DNA from: Allosaccharopolyspora coralli
GTDB taxonomy: Bacteria > Actinomycetota > Actinomycetes > Mycobacteriales > Pseudonocardiaceae
Length of the DNA: 64,000 nucleotides
Assembly: GCF_009664835.1 (NCBI RefSeq)
Contig: NZ_CP045929.1
Location: 2,232,001 to 2,296,000, forward strand
Direction: 5' to 3'
Shown here: piece after piece, positions 34,949 to 43,734 of the stretch
Layout of the letters: every line of letters begins with the position of its first letter
Numbering within the stretch: position 1 is the first letter of the stretch
Notes under the pieces: model-generated
The model's input: the letters and a program-made list of their open reading frames with translations, nothing else
Database searches by the model: none
What the model was told of the DNA's origin: nothing
Program-made: the position numbers and the translations under genes

Positions 34949-36159
34949 GCCGCTTCGTCCGCGATGACACGTGAGGACACCCGGTGGGCCACGTGCCGCA
35001 GCAACGCCAGCCCACTGAGCACCGCCAGCAACCCGCACACCCCGAGCCAGCCCAGGTGGGCGTAGCAGCGCGCACCCGCCCACGACCCGAGAGCGCCGCC
35101 CAGATAAGCACAGGTCATGTACGCGGTGTTCATCCGGCTCCGCGACTCGGGCCGCACCGCGAAAATCCGCGCCACGTTGGCGACCATCCCGCTCTGCATC
35201 GTCACGTCGAGCAGCAATGTCCCCACCAACAGCGCGACCAGACCCGGCGCGCCCCCCACAGCGCCAACCGCGAGAATCGCCGCCGAGCCGAGCACGCCCA
35301 ACACGCAGACGAACGTGACTCGATCCGGACCTCGGCGATCCACCATCCTGCCCGCGACCGGTGCCGCGACCATCGTGGCTGCTCCGACCAGCGCCAACAG
35401 TCCGACGACGCGGGCGTCGAGACCATAGATCGGGCCGGTCACCACCAAGGCGATACCTGTCCACACCGCGGAGAAACCGCCGAAGACACTCGCCTGGTAG
35501 AAGCACGACCGCCGCAGCTCCGGCTCTTCCCGGAGTACGCGCAGGACGCCGACAAGCAGTGCCGGGTAGCGCTGTGTCGACGTCGGCCGCGTTCGCGGCA
35601 CCGTGACCATCAACGCGACCGCAACCAGAACCACCGCGGCAGCGGCCACAATGTACGGTGCGCGCCATCCCAGCCACTCGCCGACTGTCCCTCCGAACGC
35701 TCGGGACAGCAGCATTCCCCCGGTGGAGCCACTGAGCAGGATGCCGGTCACCTCGCCGCGCCGATCGTCGGCGACCAGACCGACCGTCATCGCGGCGATC
35801 AGCGGCGCGACGACCGTGGTGACGCCAACCAGCACACCGGCACCGAACAACGTTGACAGCCCGGGCGCCATGCCCGCGGCGACGAGCCCGCCGGCTGTGA
35901 GCATCAACAACGTGACGATCAGATTCCGGTTCGGCACCCGGTCGCCGAGCGGCACGAGCAGAAAGATTCCCGCCCCGTAGCCGAGCTGGACGGAAGTGAC
36001 CACCAGTGCCGCCGACGCGGGCGGCACACCCAAACCCGAACTGATCAGCGGACTGATCGCTTGCGGGAAGTACACGTTACCGACCGCGACACCACTGGCC
36101 ACGGCCAGCAACAGAAGGACGCCGCGTTCCAGACGCGGTCGTTCGGTCGGCACAGTCAT
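34930..36159 (-). CDS. MFS transporter (drug/sugar-type exporter)
   Basis: A 409-residue major facilitator with 12 predicted membrane helices. The MFS loop signature GDRVPNRNLI follows helix 2, and MVDRRGPDRV marks the second half. NVYFPQAISPLI in helix 1 and the VPRTRPTSTQ central loop fit the YgaY/NepI-like purine or drug exporter group, but the substrate is not clear. The ATG at 36159 (MTVPTERP) is favoured over a longer start. It is convergent with and overlaps the GntR gene. Confidence 0.85.
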   Translation of the reverse strand: MTVPTERPRLERGVLLLLAVASGVAVGNVYFPQAISPLISSGLGVPPASAALVVTSVQLGYGAGIFLLVPLGDRVPNRNLIVTLLMLTAGGLVAAGMAPGLSTLFGAGVLVGVTTVVAPLIAAMTVGLVADDRRGEVTGILLSGSTGGMLLSRAFGGTVGEWLGWRAPYIVAAAAVVLVAVALMVTVPRTRPTSTQRYPALLVGVLRVLREEPELRRSCFYQASVFGGFSAVWTGIALVVTGPIYGLDARVVGLLALVGAATMVAAPVAGRMVDRRGPDRVTFVCVLGVLGSAAILAVGAVGGAPGLVALLVGTLLLDVTMQSGMVANVARIFAVRPESRSRMNTAYMTCAYLGGALGSWAGARCYAHLGWLGVCGLLAVLSGLALLRHVAHRVSSRVIADEAAHSVSR

Positions 36160-37128
36160 CTCAGGAGCTCGCGCGGGGAGTGGTCGACGGCTACGGGGGT
36201 CACGGGGGGACAGCGTTGCGGAGCCGAGCACCGCTGCGCAATCGGTTTTGTACGCGGAAGGGGAGAAGTGTCCATTATGGACCGCTGCCGCCGCATTATC
36301 CGTTCGGCTGCGAGGGCGCCCCGCAGCCGAACGGACACCCGGACCGGCGTAGTCGCCTTTCCGTTTTGATGACCCGGCTCAGAGGAAGGGCTCTCTGGGT
36401 CACCTCTTTTGCGTCACTGTGACGGAAAAGCCCCTCAGGGGCCTTGGTTCGCGCGGATTCCGGTCGGTGGGGCAGAAGCGCGAGGCTCTGTCGGGAAGCG
36501 CGATCGTCCCGGCCTGTGCGAGCGAGCGCATCGGGGATGTTGCCACATTCGCCTCCCCAGGAACGGCACTGCCGGCAGGCGCTGAGTGTGCCTCCTGCCG
36601 AACGTCGGCTCCGCGGCGGCGCGATCTCGCCGGCAAGTCCCTGCCTCGCGACCCCTGATGCATGTCTTCTTTGCGTCACTGTGACGAATTCAAGGGAAGG
36701 GACGTGGCCCGCGCCGCAAGGAGGGGTGCGAGCTTCGTACGTGCGACCGCGCAGTCGGCGTGTGAGCCAGGCGCCCCCACCTTTTGCAGCCAGCGTCATG
36801 CCCCCGGAGGTCGAGGTTCTCGCCGCTTTGGCGACCGCGTTCGCGTCCTGGACTTGTCGTCGCCCGTGAAACCCTCGCAAGCCCGTCTGCCCAGACTATC
36901 AATAAGCCGATAATCTACATTATGTTAAGTAATTGACTCCGCCGATCCCCTTGCGACGATCATCGCGGTCGCCCCCGGAAGCTCACCGGGTGCCACAGCA
37001 CGGCCTGTGACGACCGTTCCGGTTACGACGGATGGCTCGGCTCACCGCCGTGGACATCCGTGAGTCGAGCCTTCCGTCGTCCTTCTCGCCGAGAATCGGC
37101 ACACCTCGCTCCCCCTCGCGGGAGCTGT
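36160..37128. other. 970-bp non-coding region with palindromes and an AT-rich patch
   Basis: No convincing gene is present. Seen here: a palindrome GTCCATTATGGAC (36270-36282) in the MFS promoter zone; a 14-bp stem TCCGTTCGGCTGCG/CGCAGCCGAACGGA (36299-36312, 36322-36335); two identical 13-bp palindromes CGTCACTGTGACG (36412-36424 and 36674-36686), each preceded by a T-rich run; and an AT-rich patch at about 36896-36940 that stands out against the GC-rich background. The region may be a decayed or mobile repeat. Confidence 0.6.
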
Positions 37129-38163
37129 TCAGGCGTTGTCCGGGACGAGGATCGCTCGGCCGCGCACTCGCCCGGCGTCGAGGTCCGCGAGAGCCTCGAG
37201 TGCCTTGCTCAGCGGATATTTCTTGGTGTGCAGGGTGACCTTGCCTGCTTCGGCGAGCACCATGAGCTCCACAAGGTCGTTGTAGGTACCAACCAGATTC
37301 CCGATGACGTTGCGCTCCGTGGAGATGATGTCGATGGTGGGGACGTCGATGTTGCTGCCGTAGCCGATGACGTAGTGCGAGCCGCCCTGCCGCGTCATCG
37401 CGAACGCGTCCTGCTGGGCTCCTTGTTCGGCGACGAAGTCGAGCACCACCTCGGCGCCGTTGCCGCCGGTGAGGTCGAGCACCGTTTGGACGTGGTCGCC
37501 GTCGGCGAGCACGGTGTGGTCGGCGCCGAGTTCGCCTGCCAACTCCAGTGCCTCGGCACTCCGGTCCACGACGACGCTCGTGGTGGCGCTCATCGCGGCG
37601 AGGGTCTGGATGCCGATGTGGCCGAGCCCGCCCGCTCCGTTGACCACGCAGACCGTGCCGGGAGGCAGCTGTGGCGCGGCCTTACGTACGGCGTGATACG
37701 CGGTGATTCCGGCGTCCGCCAGCGCGGCGACGTCGTCGGGTCGAGTGCCGGGGTCGAGTTTGATGCACGCGCGGGCCGAGGTCAGCAGGTACTCGGCCAT
37801 CCCCCCGTCCGAGTCGATACCGGGGAACCGCCGGTCGGCGCAGTGCATGTCGTCGCCGGCGCGGCAGGCGTGGCAGAGCTCGCAGGTGGGCGTGGGGTGG
37901 AGGATCACCGTGTCGCCGACGGCGACGTTGGTGACCGCGGAGCCGACCTCGTGGACCCAGCCCGCGTTCTCGTGGCCGATGGTGTACGGCAGTTGCACGC
38001 CGGACTTCTCGGCCCACTGTTCCTCGATCACGTGCAGATCGGTGCGGCAGACCCCAGCGCCGCCGATCTTGACGACCACGTCCAGCGGGCCGGAAACCGT
38101 GGGCTGTTCGACTTCCTCGATGACGGGTTGCTCATGGTAGTTGTGCAGCCGCACGGCTTTCAT
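37129..38163 (-). CDS. Zinc-dependent alcohol dehydrogenase (propane-operon type)
   Basis: A 344-residue medium-chain zinc alcohol dehydrogenase. Catalytic zinc ligands are C39 and H64 (GHENAG), the structural zinc cysteines are C94, C97, C100 and C108, and the NAD site is NGAGGLGHIGIQ. It is the last gene of a three-gene operon, with AGGAGG inside the 3-bp gap to the DUF59 gene. The same trio follows propane monooxygenase genes in Rhodococcus and Mycobacterium, where the enzyme oxidises a secondary alcohol. No monooxygenase subunit is present here. Confidence 0.88.
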   Translation of the reverse strand: MKAVRLHNYHEQPVIEEVEQPTVSGPLDVVVKIGGAGVCRTDLHVIEEQWAEKSGVQLPYTIGHENAGWVHEVGSAVTNVAVGDTVILHPTPTCELCHACRAGDDMHCADRRFPGIDSDGGMAEYLLTSARACIKLDPGTRPDDVAALADAGITAYHAVRKAAPQLPPGTVCVVNGAGGLGHIGIQTLAAMSATTSVVVDRSAEALELAGELGADHTVLADGDHVQTVLDLTGGNGAEVVLDFVAEQGAQQDAFAMTRQGGSHYVIGYGSNIDVPTIDIISTERNVIGNLVGTYNDLVELMVLAEAGKVTLHTKKYPLSKALEALADLDAGRVRGRAILVPDNA

Positions 38164-38166
38164 CGG

Positions 38167-38880
38167 TTATTCCTCCTGAGGGGTCTGGGGATACCGCGCC
38201 TGGAGCATGCCGCGGCACATCCCCGCGTTCGCTTCTTGCCCTGTCCTGGTCAGGCGGGCACGCGCCAGATACATCTTGGAGTGGTCGGCGCCGACGGCGG
38301 CGCCGGATTCGGGATCGACCAGCAGTGGAGTGTCGTCGTCGCACGGCAGGTCGAGTTCTCGCCTGCGTTCCCGCAATCGTTCCTTGTCCGTGCCTTCCGG
38401 GGCGTCGCCGAGCCGGTGCTCGACCAGCCGTTGCGGATCGGCCCCTGCCGACACCATCGCGCGGCAGACCCGGTCCGTGCCAGCCAGTACGGCTTTGCGC
38501 AGGAAGTTCGCCCGCAGCTCGTCGAGCTCGTCGGTGGCCTCGCCGGTGAAGCTGGCGGCGAAACCCGACCGCTGCGCTACCCCGCGGTTGATCGCCTCGG
38601 CCGAGAAGTGATCCTCCAACCGGACGTCGACGCGCCGCACGCCGGGCACCGCGGCCACGGCGTCGTGGGCGTCGGCGACCATCAGGAACGCGAAGTTGGG
38701 GGCGCAGAAGTACGTCGGCAGTCTCAGCCGCACGGTCGCCTCGCCGTCCGGGCTCACCGAACATCGCGAGACGAACCCGAGGTCGGTCAACGGTTCGGCC
38801 AGTTCGGGATCCTGAACCGTGCCCAGTGCGGACCGGGCCGCCGCGGTGATGTCGGCGGCCCGGTCGAGCGAGACCGTCAT
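38167..38880 (-). CDS. DUF59/metal-sulfur cluster assembly factor-like protein
   Basis: A 237-residue protein with an N-terminal DUF59/MIP18-like domain (about 10-85): SALGTVQDPELAEPLTDLGF, then the LPTYFCAPNFAFLM Cys-containing motif. The C-terminal half (RKAVLAGTDRVCRAMVSAG onward) is specific to the group encoded with propane/phenol-type diiron monooxygenases, where it is thought to help metallocentre assembly. The ATG overlaps the amidohydrolase stop by 4 bp (ATGA). Role here unknown, as the monooxygenase is missing. Confidence 0.82.
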   Translation of the reverse strand: MTVSLDRAADITAAARSALGTVQDPELAEPLTDLGFVSRCSVSPDGEATVRLRLPTYFCAPNFAFLMVADAHDAVAAVPGVRRVDVRLEDHFSAEAINRGVAQRSGFAASFTGEATDELDELRANFLRKAVLAGTDRVCRAMVSAGADPQRLVEHRLGDAPEGTDKERLRERRRELDLPCDDDTPLLVDPESGAAVGADHSKMYLARARLTRTGQEANAGMCRGMLQARYPQTPQEE

Positions 38881-39917
38881 GTCTGCTCCACGAGCACCGC
38901 GTCGTCCTGACTGGCTGCCTCTTCCTTGAGGCGGCAGTCCTGCGGCACGTCGATGTCGTAGAGCTTGGCGGCGTTGAGCCCGAGGATCTTCTTCTTGCCC
39001 TCGGTGCCGAGCCGTGGGTAGTCGGAGAAGGTCTCGTCCGGGTAGTCCCAGTCGACCAGTCCCTCGATCTGCCACTTCGGCTCCCAGATCGCGTAATCCG
39101 AACCGAAGGTCATCTTGTCCTCGCCGACCCAGTACAGCAACTCGCCCATGACCTTGGAGAAGAACCTCGGCCTGCTGTACATCTCGGCGCCGGTAACCAC
39201 CGACAACCCGGCGTAGACGTTGGGCTCCTGGGTCGCCATGTAGCAGAAGTCCTCGATGCGCGGCAGGCCGACATGCTCGACGATGAAGTTCAGTCCCTGG
39301 AACCGTGTGGCCGCGTGGTCCACGTCGGCGACGTCGAAGGCGTCCTTGTCCAACGGCCAGATCGTGGGTCCTTTGTGGACGTGGACGTTGGTGACGCCGA
39401 GTTCCTCGCACTTTTCCAGGTAGCGCCACGCCATCGGGTCCTTGAGCGTCCAGCCGCGGGAGCCGTCCCGCCACTCCGCGGTGTAGAGCTTCACGCCCTT
39501 GCTGCCGTAGCGTTTCACCCGCTCTTCGAACGGGCGGAGCCCTTCTGCGCCGTCCCGAGGGTCGAAGTTGGTGTTCAGGATGAACTTGTCCGGGTACTTC
39601 TCTTTCAGCTCTGCGTTCTGTTCGGTGGTGTTGAAACCGTTGGTGTACCAGTACTTGAGGTCGGTCGGCTGGAAGATCGCGACGTCGACGTGTCCGTCCT
39701 CGAACACGTCGCGCATGAGGTCGGCTTCCGTGTATTCCTGGAACTTCTCGATCGACCAGTGCGTCTCCGGCGGGCCGAGGCTCTGATAGGCGTGGAAACA
39801 CTCGATCCAGCCCTTGGCCAAGTCCTCCCGCCCGGGGACCCTGTTGGCGGGACCGGCGTTCCAGAAGTGCATGTGGCTGTCGACGACGAAGTACTTCTCG
39901 CCCGCTTTCTCGTACAC
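38877..39917 (-). CDS. Amidohydrolase-family protein (propane-operon type)
   Basis: A 346-residue TIM-barrel amidohydrolase-2 protein. Metal ligands H15 and H17 lie in VVDSHMHFW, a central His in VHVHKGP and the distal Asp in TFGSDYAIWEP. Its N terminus MYEKAGEKYFVVDSHMHF matches the amidohydrolase encoded within propane and phenol-type monooxygenase operons; its reaction there is not settled. GGAGG precedes the GTG at 39917. It is the first gene of the trio. The 244-bp gap upstream (39918-40161) holds no gene. Confidence 0.86.
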   Translation of the reverse strand: MYEKAGEKYFVVDSHMHFWNAGPANRVPGREDLAKGWIECFHAYQSLGPPETHWSIEKFQEYTEADLMRDVFEDGHVDVAIFQPTDLKYWYTNGFNTTEQNAELKEKYPDKFILNTNFDPRDGAEGLRPFEERVKRYGSKGVKLYTAEWRDGSRGWTLKDPMAWRYLEKCEELGVTNVHVHKGPTIWPLDKDAFDVADVDHAATRFQGLNFIVEHVGLPRIEDFCYMATQEPNVYAGLSVVTGAEMYSRPRFFSKVMGELLYWVGEDKMTFGSDYAIWEPKWQIEGLVDWDYPDETFSDYPRLGTEGKKKILGLNAAKLYDIDVPQDCRLKEEAASQDDAVLVEQT

Positions 39918-40161
39918 GAGGACCTCCTCGGTCGGCTCGGGTGCGGACCGTCAATGATCCCTCGATGTGACCGTGTACGCAGGTCGAAGAAGGGCGAAGG
40001 TGGTCACCGACGGGCGGCGTCGAACGTGAGTCGCTCGAGGGTCTCCTCACCGCGTGTGCGGCCACGCTCACTGAGCCAGCACGGAACGTGTCCGGACGCT
40101 GTACGAGATCGGACGGGACGTGCTTGCCGCGAAGTCGATGCCCGGTGCGTGTCGGACACGG

Positions 40162-40923
40162 CTACCCGGCGTGGCCGACGACGACAGCGGTGTCCTCGTC
40201 GGTGAACACGTGTGCCGTCAGACCGTGCCGCTCGAAAACGCGGGCGGTCGTCGACGACTGGTCGATGCTCGACTCGACCAGCACACGAGCTCCCGGGGCC
40301 AGCCATCGTCGGGCTCGGGCGGCCAGCCGGCGCTGCACGTCGAGGCCGTCGGTTCCACCGTCGAGCGCGAGACCGGGTTCGTGCTCCCGAGCCTCCGGTG
40401 GCATGTGTGCGATCTCCGCCGTCGGCACGTACGGCGTGTTCGCGACCAGGACGTCGACCCGGCCTCGCAGTGTGCTGGGCAGAGCATCGTCGAGGTCTCC
40501 CCGGTGCACACTCCCCTTCTGGCCGAGATTCGTGCGAGCACAACGGACGGCCGCAGGATCGAGGTCGGCAGCGTGGATCTCGATACCCGGGACCTCGGCG
40601 ACGAGCGCGGCCGCGACGGCTCCGCACCCGCAGCAGAGGTCGACGGCGACGTTGCCCGCGACCAGGCCGTCGGCGGCACGATCGACGAGGAACTCGGTGC
40701 GACGACGCGGAACGAACACCCCGGGCGCGACCACGAGGCGCAGCCCGCGGAACTCCGCCCACCCCAGCACGTGCTCCAACGGCTCCCCCGCCAGTCGCCG
40801 CGTCATCATCGACTGGACCTCGCCCGCTGTCCGAGCCGTGGACAGGATCAGCGCTGCCTCGTCCTCGGCGAAAACGCAGCCTGCCGCGCGCAACCGACTC
40901 GTGAGTTCCGCAGTATCGCGCAT
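40162..40923 (-). CDS. HemK/PrmC-family N5-glutamine methyltransferase-like protein
   Basis: A 253-residue class I SAM methyltransferase of the HemK group. The SAM site is VAVDLCCGCGAVAAAL; the substrate motif normally NPPY reads ANTPYVP, as in a second actinobacterial paralogue group. GVFVPRRRTEFLV matches the conserved PRxxTE region. It might modify a protein glutamine other than release factors. GAAAGGATTCC precedes the ATG. Monocistronic on the minus strand. Confidence 0.82.
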   Translation of the reverse strand: MRDTAELTSRLRAAGCVFAEDEAALILSTARTAGEVQSMMTRRLAGEPLEHVLGWAEFRGLRLVVAPGVFVPRRRTEFLVDRAADGLVAGNVAVDLCCGCGAVAAALVAEVPGIEIHAADLDPAAVRCARTNLGQKGSVHRGDLDDALPSTLRGRVDVLVANTPYVPTAEIAHMPPEAREHEPGLALDGGTDGLDVQRRLAARARRWLAPGARVLVESSIDQSSTTARVFERHGLTAHVFTDEDTAVVVGHAG

Positions 40924-41002
40924 GGAATCCTTTCGGAGTCCTGGACGAGACTGCCTCAGCGCTCACCACACCCTGCTGATCCGGTGGTGAGGCAGTCGAC
41001 GT

Positions 41003-41509
41003 GTGGTGAAGGATGTGCTGGTGCAGGAGACGTGGAGTACCGAGGTCGTGCCGGTTCAAGGGTCGCAGGCGGCCGAGCTGTTGTGGGAGTACCTCGACGA
41101 GATGGTCAGCCGCTACCACGGCCGCGCTGCGACGGACGCCGAGATCCGGCACGAAGTCGAGGAAACGTCGAGTGAGTCGCTGGAACCGCCGCGTGGGGCC
41201 TTGCTGGTCGCCAGTTTCCAGGGTCAACTGGCCGGGTGTGTCGGTGTGCGCCTCATCGACGACGACGTCGCGGAGATGAAGCGGGTGTACCTGCGTGAAC
41301 GGCTACGCGGACGCGGCGGCGGTGCTGTGCTGGCCGAAGCCGCCGAACGGATCGCCCGCACGTGGGGAGCGCGCGTGATGCGCCTGGACACCCGGTCGGA
41401 TCTGATCGAGGCCCGGGCGTTGTACGTGCGGCTCGGGTACGAAGAGATCCCCGCGTACTCGCGGAGTCCGTATGCCGAGCACTGGTTCGAGAAGTCCTTG
41501 GTCGCATGA
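41003..41509 (+). CDS. GNAT-family acetyltransferase
   Basis: A 168-residue GNAT protein. The acetyl-CoA motif A is VYLRERLRGRGGGAVLAEAAE, here with R/G-X-X-G-X-G/A form, and the C-terminal RLGYEEIPAY strand is typical. The acceptor is unknown. A GTG start is used at 41003; other in-frame GTG codons follow closely. A methyltransferase gene lies 19 bp downstream and may be co-transcribed. Confidence 0.82.
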   Translation: MVKDVLVQETWSTEVVPVQGSQAAELLWEYLDEMVSRYHGRAATDAEIRHEVEETSSESLEPPRGALLVASFQGQLAGCVGVRLIDDDVAEMKRVYLRERLRGRGGGAVLAEAAERIARTWGARVMRLDTRSDLIEARALYVRLGYEEIPAYSRSPYAEHWFEKSLVA

Positions 41510-41528
41510 TCGTGGTGGAGTGGGTGTG

Positions 41529-42203
41529 ATGGACAAGCAACAGTGGACGGCCGTCGAGGACTATTTCGTCTCGACGGTCGTGGGTAGGGACGAGGCGCTC
41601 GACGCGGCGGCGGCGGACGCGCAACGGGCGGGGATGCCCGCGATCGCCGTCCCGCCCAATCACGGCAAGTTCCTGCAGCTGTTGGCGTTGATGCAGGGTG
41701 CCCAACGGATCCTCGAGGTCGGCACGCTCGGGGGGCTCAGCGCCATCTGGATGGCGCGCGCACTGCCGGACAACGGCCGGTTGGTGACCTTGGAGTACAA
41801 CGAGGCGTACGCCGACGTCGCGCGCACCAGCATCGCGCGCGCCGGTCTCGCGGACCGTATCGAGGTGCGGGTGGGTGCGGCGTTGGAGACGCTGCCGGTG
41901 CTCGCTCGGGAGGGCGCTGGGCCGTTCGACCTCGCGTTCCTCGACGCGGACAAGGAGAACAACCCGGCCTATTTCGAGTGGGCACTGGAGATGGCGCGGC
42001 CGGGATCGGTCATCGTGGTCGACAATGTCGTGCGCGGCGGTCGCGTGTTGGAGGCCGACTCCGACGATGCGATGGTGCAGGGCGTCCGGCGTCTGCACAC
42101 GATGGTGGCCGCCGAGCCGCGGGTGCGGGCGACGTCGCTGCAGACCGTCGACAGCAAGGAGTACGACGGCTTCCTGATGGCCTACGTTGACAAGAGCGCG
42201 TGA
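41529..42203 (+). CDS. Class I O-methyltransferase (family 3, catechol-type)
   Basis: A 224-residue SAM-dependent O-methyltransferase. The SAM motif is ILEVGTLGGLSAIWMA and the metal/catechol acid region FDLAFLDADKENN. The group methylates catechols, caffeoyl-type or polyketide hydroxyls with a divalent metal. The ATG at 41529 has GGAG upstream. Its stop codon TGA is supplied by the palindromic terminator at 42197-42242. Confidence 0.87.
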   Translation: MDKQQWTAVEDYFVSTVVGRDEALDAAAADAQRAGMPAIAVPPNHGKFLQLLALMQGAQRILEVGTLGGLSAIWMARALPDNGRLVTLEYNEAYADVARTSIARAGLADRIEVRVGAALETLPVLAREGAGPFDLAFLDADKENNPAYFEWALEMARPGSVIVVDNVVRGGRVLEADSDDAMVQGVRRLHTMVAAEPRVRATSLQTVDSKEYDGFLMAYVDKSA

Positions 42204-42242
42204 GTCTTTTTGGTGGCTATAGCAACCAAAAAGACTCACGCG
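42197..42242. terminator. 46-bp palindromic bidirectional terminator, copy A
   Basis: A near-perfect palindrome of 23-bp arms with one G/A mismatch. The arms begin CGCGTGAGTCTTTTTGGT, so the hairpin supplies T-tracts in both directions. The stop codons of both convergent genes (TGA at 42201-42203 and its mirror at 42236-42238) lie inside it. Related copies are at 50270 and 60072. Confidence 0.9.
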
Positions 42243-42943
42243 ATCTTTGTGGCGGCGGCGACGAGGGTCGCGTTGTCGGGGGCGATGTCACCGTCGGGTA
42301 GTTGCAGGACGTCTTCGAGGCCGATCCGGGTGTCGAGTCCGCGCTGGGCCGCGAGTGCGAGTACCGGCCATGCTCCGGCGGACTCCCCGTGCAGCAGGAT
42401 CGGTGCCGTGACGTGCCGGAGGCGTTGCAGGAGGGCCTCGGCGGTGGTGGGTGCCCCTCGCGCGGTGCGGTCGGTGACTTCGGCGAGCACGCGCTGGACC
42501 CTGTCGCGCACGGGTGATCGGGTGAAGCGCTCGTCGCCGTCGGTGCCGGACCAGATGCCCGCCTCGACGGCGATTCCTCGGTCGAGCAGTGTGGCGGCGA
42601 CGTCGTCGGCGCCGGGTTCGTGCCAGTTCACCGAGGCGTGATCCGGGAGCACGGTCCAGGCGCTGATCGCCGCGATCCGGTGCTGCGGCTCGGTGAGGGT
42701 CCACGCTCCGGTGGTGACGCCGACCGCGACGCCGGGAACCGCCGCGCGGACGGCGCGGACGGTGGGGCCGACGACGCGTGCGTCGAGGCTGTCGGCCCCG
42801 TCGGGTGTCTTCGGGTGCAGGTGAATGTCCTGGGCTCCCGCTTCGACGGCGGCAGCGGCGGCCGCGGCGAGCTCTTCGGGACGGACCGGCAGGTGGAAGT
42901 GTTCGCGGGGACTTCGAGCGCCGTTGAGGCAGGCCTGCAACAT
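42236..42943 (-). CDS. BKACE (DUF849) beta-keto acid cleavage enzyme
   Basis: A 235-residue BKACE-family protein. These enzymes cleave a beta-keto acid with acetyl-CoA, as 3-keto-5-aminohexanoate cleavage enzyme does. The opening MLQACLNGARSPREH and the zinc-binding HLHPKTPDG (H41, H43) are clear. It is shorter than the roughly 280-310-residue typical members, like other actinobacterial DUF849 proteins. The ATG at 42943 is favoured on family alignment; 42979 is an in-frame alternative. Substrate unknown. Confidence 0.82.
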   Translation of the reverse strand: MLQACLNGARSPREHFHLPVRPEELAAAAAAAVEAGAQDIHLHPKTPDGADSLDARVVGPTVRAVRAAVPGVAVGVTTGAWTLTEPQHRIAAISAWTVLPDHASVNWHEPGADDVAATLLDRGIAVEAGIWSGTDGDERFTRSPVRDRVQRVLAEVTDRTARGAPTTAEALLQRLRHVTAPILLHGESAGAWPVLALAAQRGLDTRIGLEDVLQLPDGDIAPDNATLVAAATKIA

Positions 42944-43143
42944 GAGGTGATTCTGCTCGATCCGTGCGCCGCAATCCATGCCGAGGCACTCGTTCGTGTT
43001 GACCTTGACTGCGGAACGTGATCAGAACGGCTCGCTGAGAGGGCGCGCGGATTGAGGCTGTGGTCAGCGACATCGCGCCGATGGTTGGTTCGCTACGGAA
43101 CCGTCCACGCAGATCAATCCGCGCACCGTCGTAGCCTGATGGG

Positions 43144-43734
43144 GTGTTGTTGAGCAGGTGGGTACTGGACGGAGTCGTCGCTGGTGAGATCACGTGCGCG
43201 TTCCGGCGTTGGGCGAGTCCCCATGCTCGGTCCGGCACGCGGATGCGCACCCAGGTCGGTGTCGTCGTCGTCACCGAGGTGACCGAGGTCCAACCGCAGG
43301 ACATCACCGAGGACCAGGCTGCGGCGGCCGGGTACCGCTCCCGATCCGGCCTGCTGTCCTCCTTGGACAAGTACGGTTCCGGGTCGGTGTGGCGGGTCGG
43401 ACTCCGCCATGTCGGCGAGGATCCGAGGGAGGTGTTGCGTCAGCGCCCCGAGCTCGACGCCGAGGAACGCGCGGACCTCGACCGCCGGCTGGCGAGAATG
43501 GACGCCTCCTCCCGGCACGGCCCCTGGACCCGGCACCTGTTGCGCCTGATCCGGGACCGTCCCGGCGTTCGGGCGGCCGAGCTCGCCGAGTCACAGAACC
43601 GGCCGGTCGCGCGGTTCAAGTCCGACGTGTGGAAACTCAAGGAGCTCGGCCTGACCGAAAGCCTGCGAGTCGGCTACCGCCTCTCGCCACGCGGCGAGGC
43701 CTACCTCGCTCACTGCGGCTCCGGTGCGTCGTAG
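43144..43734 (+). CDS. ASCH-like domain protein with C-terminal winged helix
   Basis: A 196-residue protein. Residues 1-75 look like an ASCH/PUA-related RNA-binding fold (LDGVVAGEITCAFRRW, then QPQDITEDQAAAAGY). Residues about 125-190 form a winged-helix-like region (LLRLIRDRPGVRAAELAE, LKELGLTESLRVGYRLSPRG). The combination suggests nucleic-acid binding; no target is known. A GTG start with a weak ribosome site is used. The last 25 bp overlap the convergent NmrA-SnoaL gene. Confidence 0.72.
   Translation: MLLSRWVLDGVVAGEITCAFRRWASPHARSGTRMRTQVGVVVVTEVTEVQPQDITEDQAAAAGYRSRSGLLSSLDKYGSGSVWRVGLRHVGEDPREVLRQRPELDAEERADLDRRLARMDASSRHGPWTRHLLRLIRDRPGVRAAELAESQNRPVARFKSDVWKLKELGLTESLRVGYRLSPRGEAYLAHCGSGAS

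Noticed and set aside
36296-36880. 194-residue open frame in the non-coding island
   Set aside because: No ribosome site, low-information Arg/Gly/Ser composition and overlap with palindromes; may be part of a dispersed repeat but not supported as a gene.
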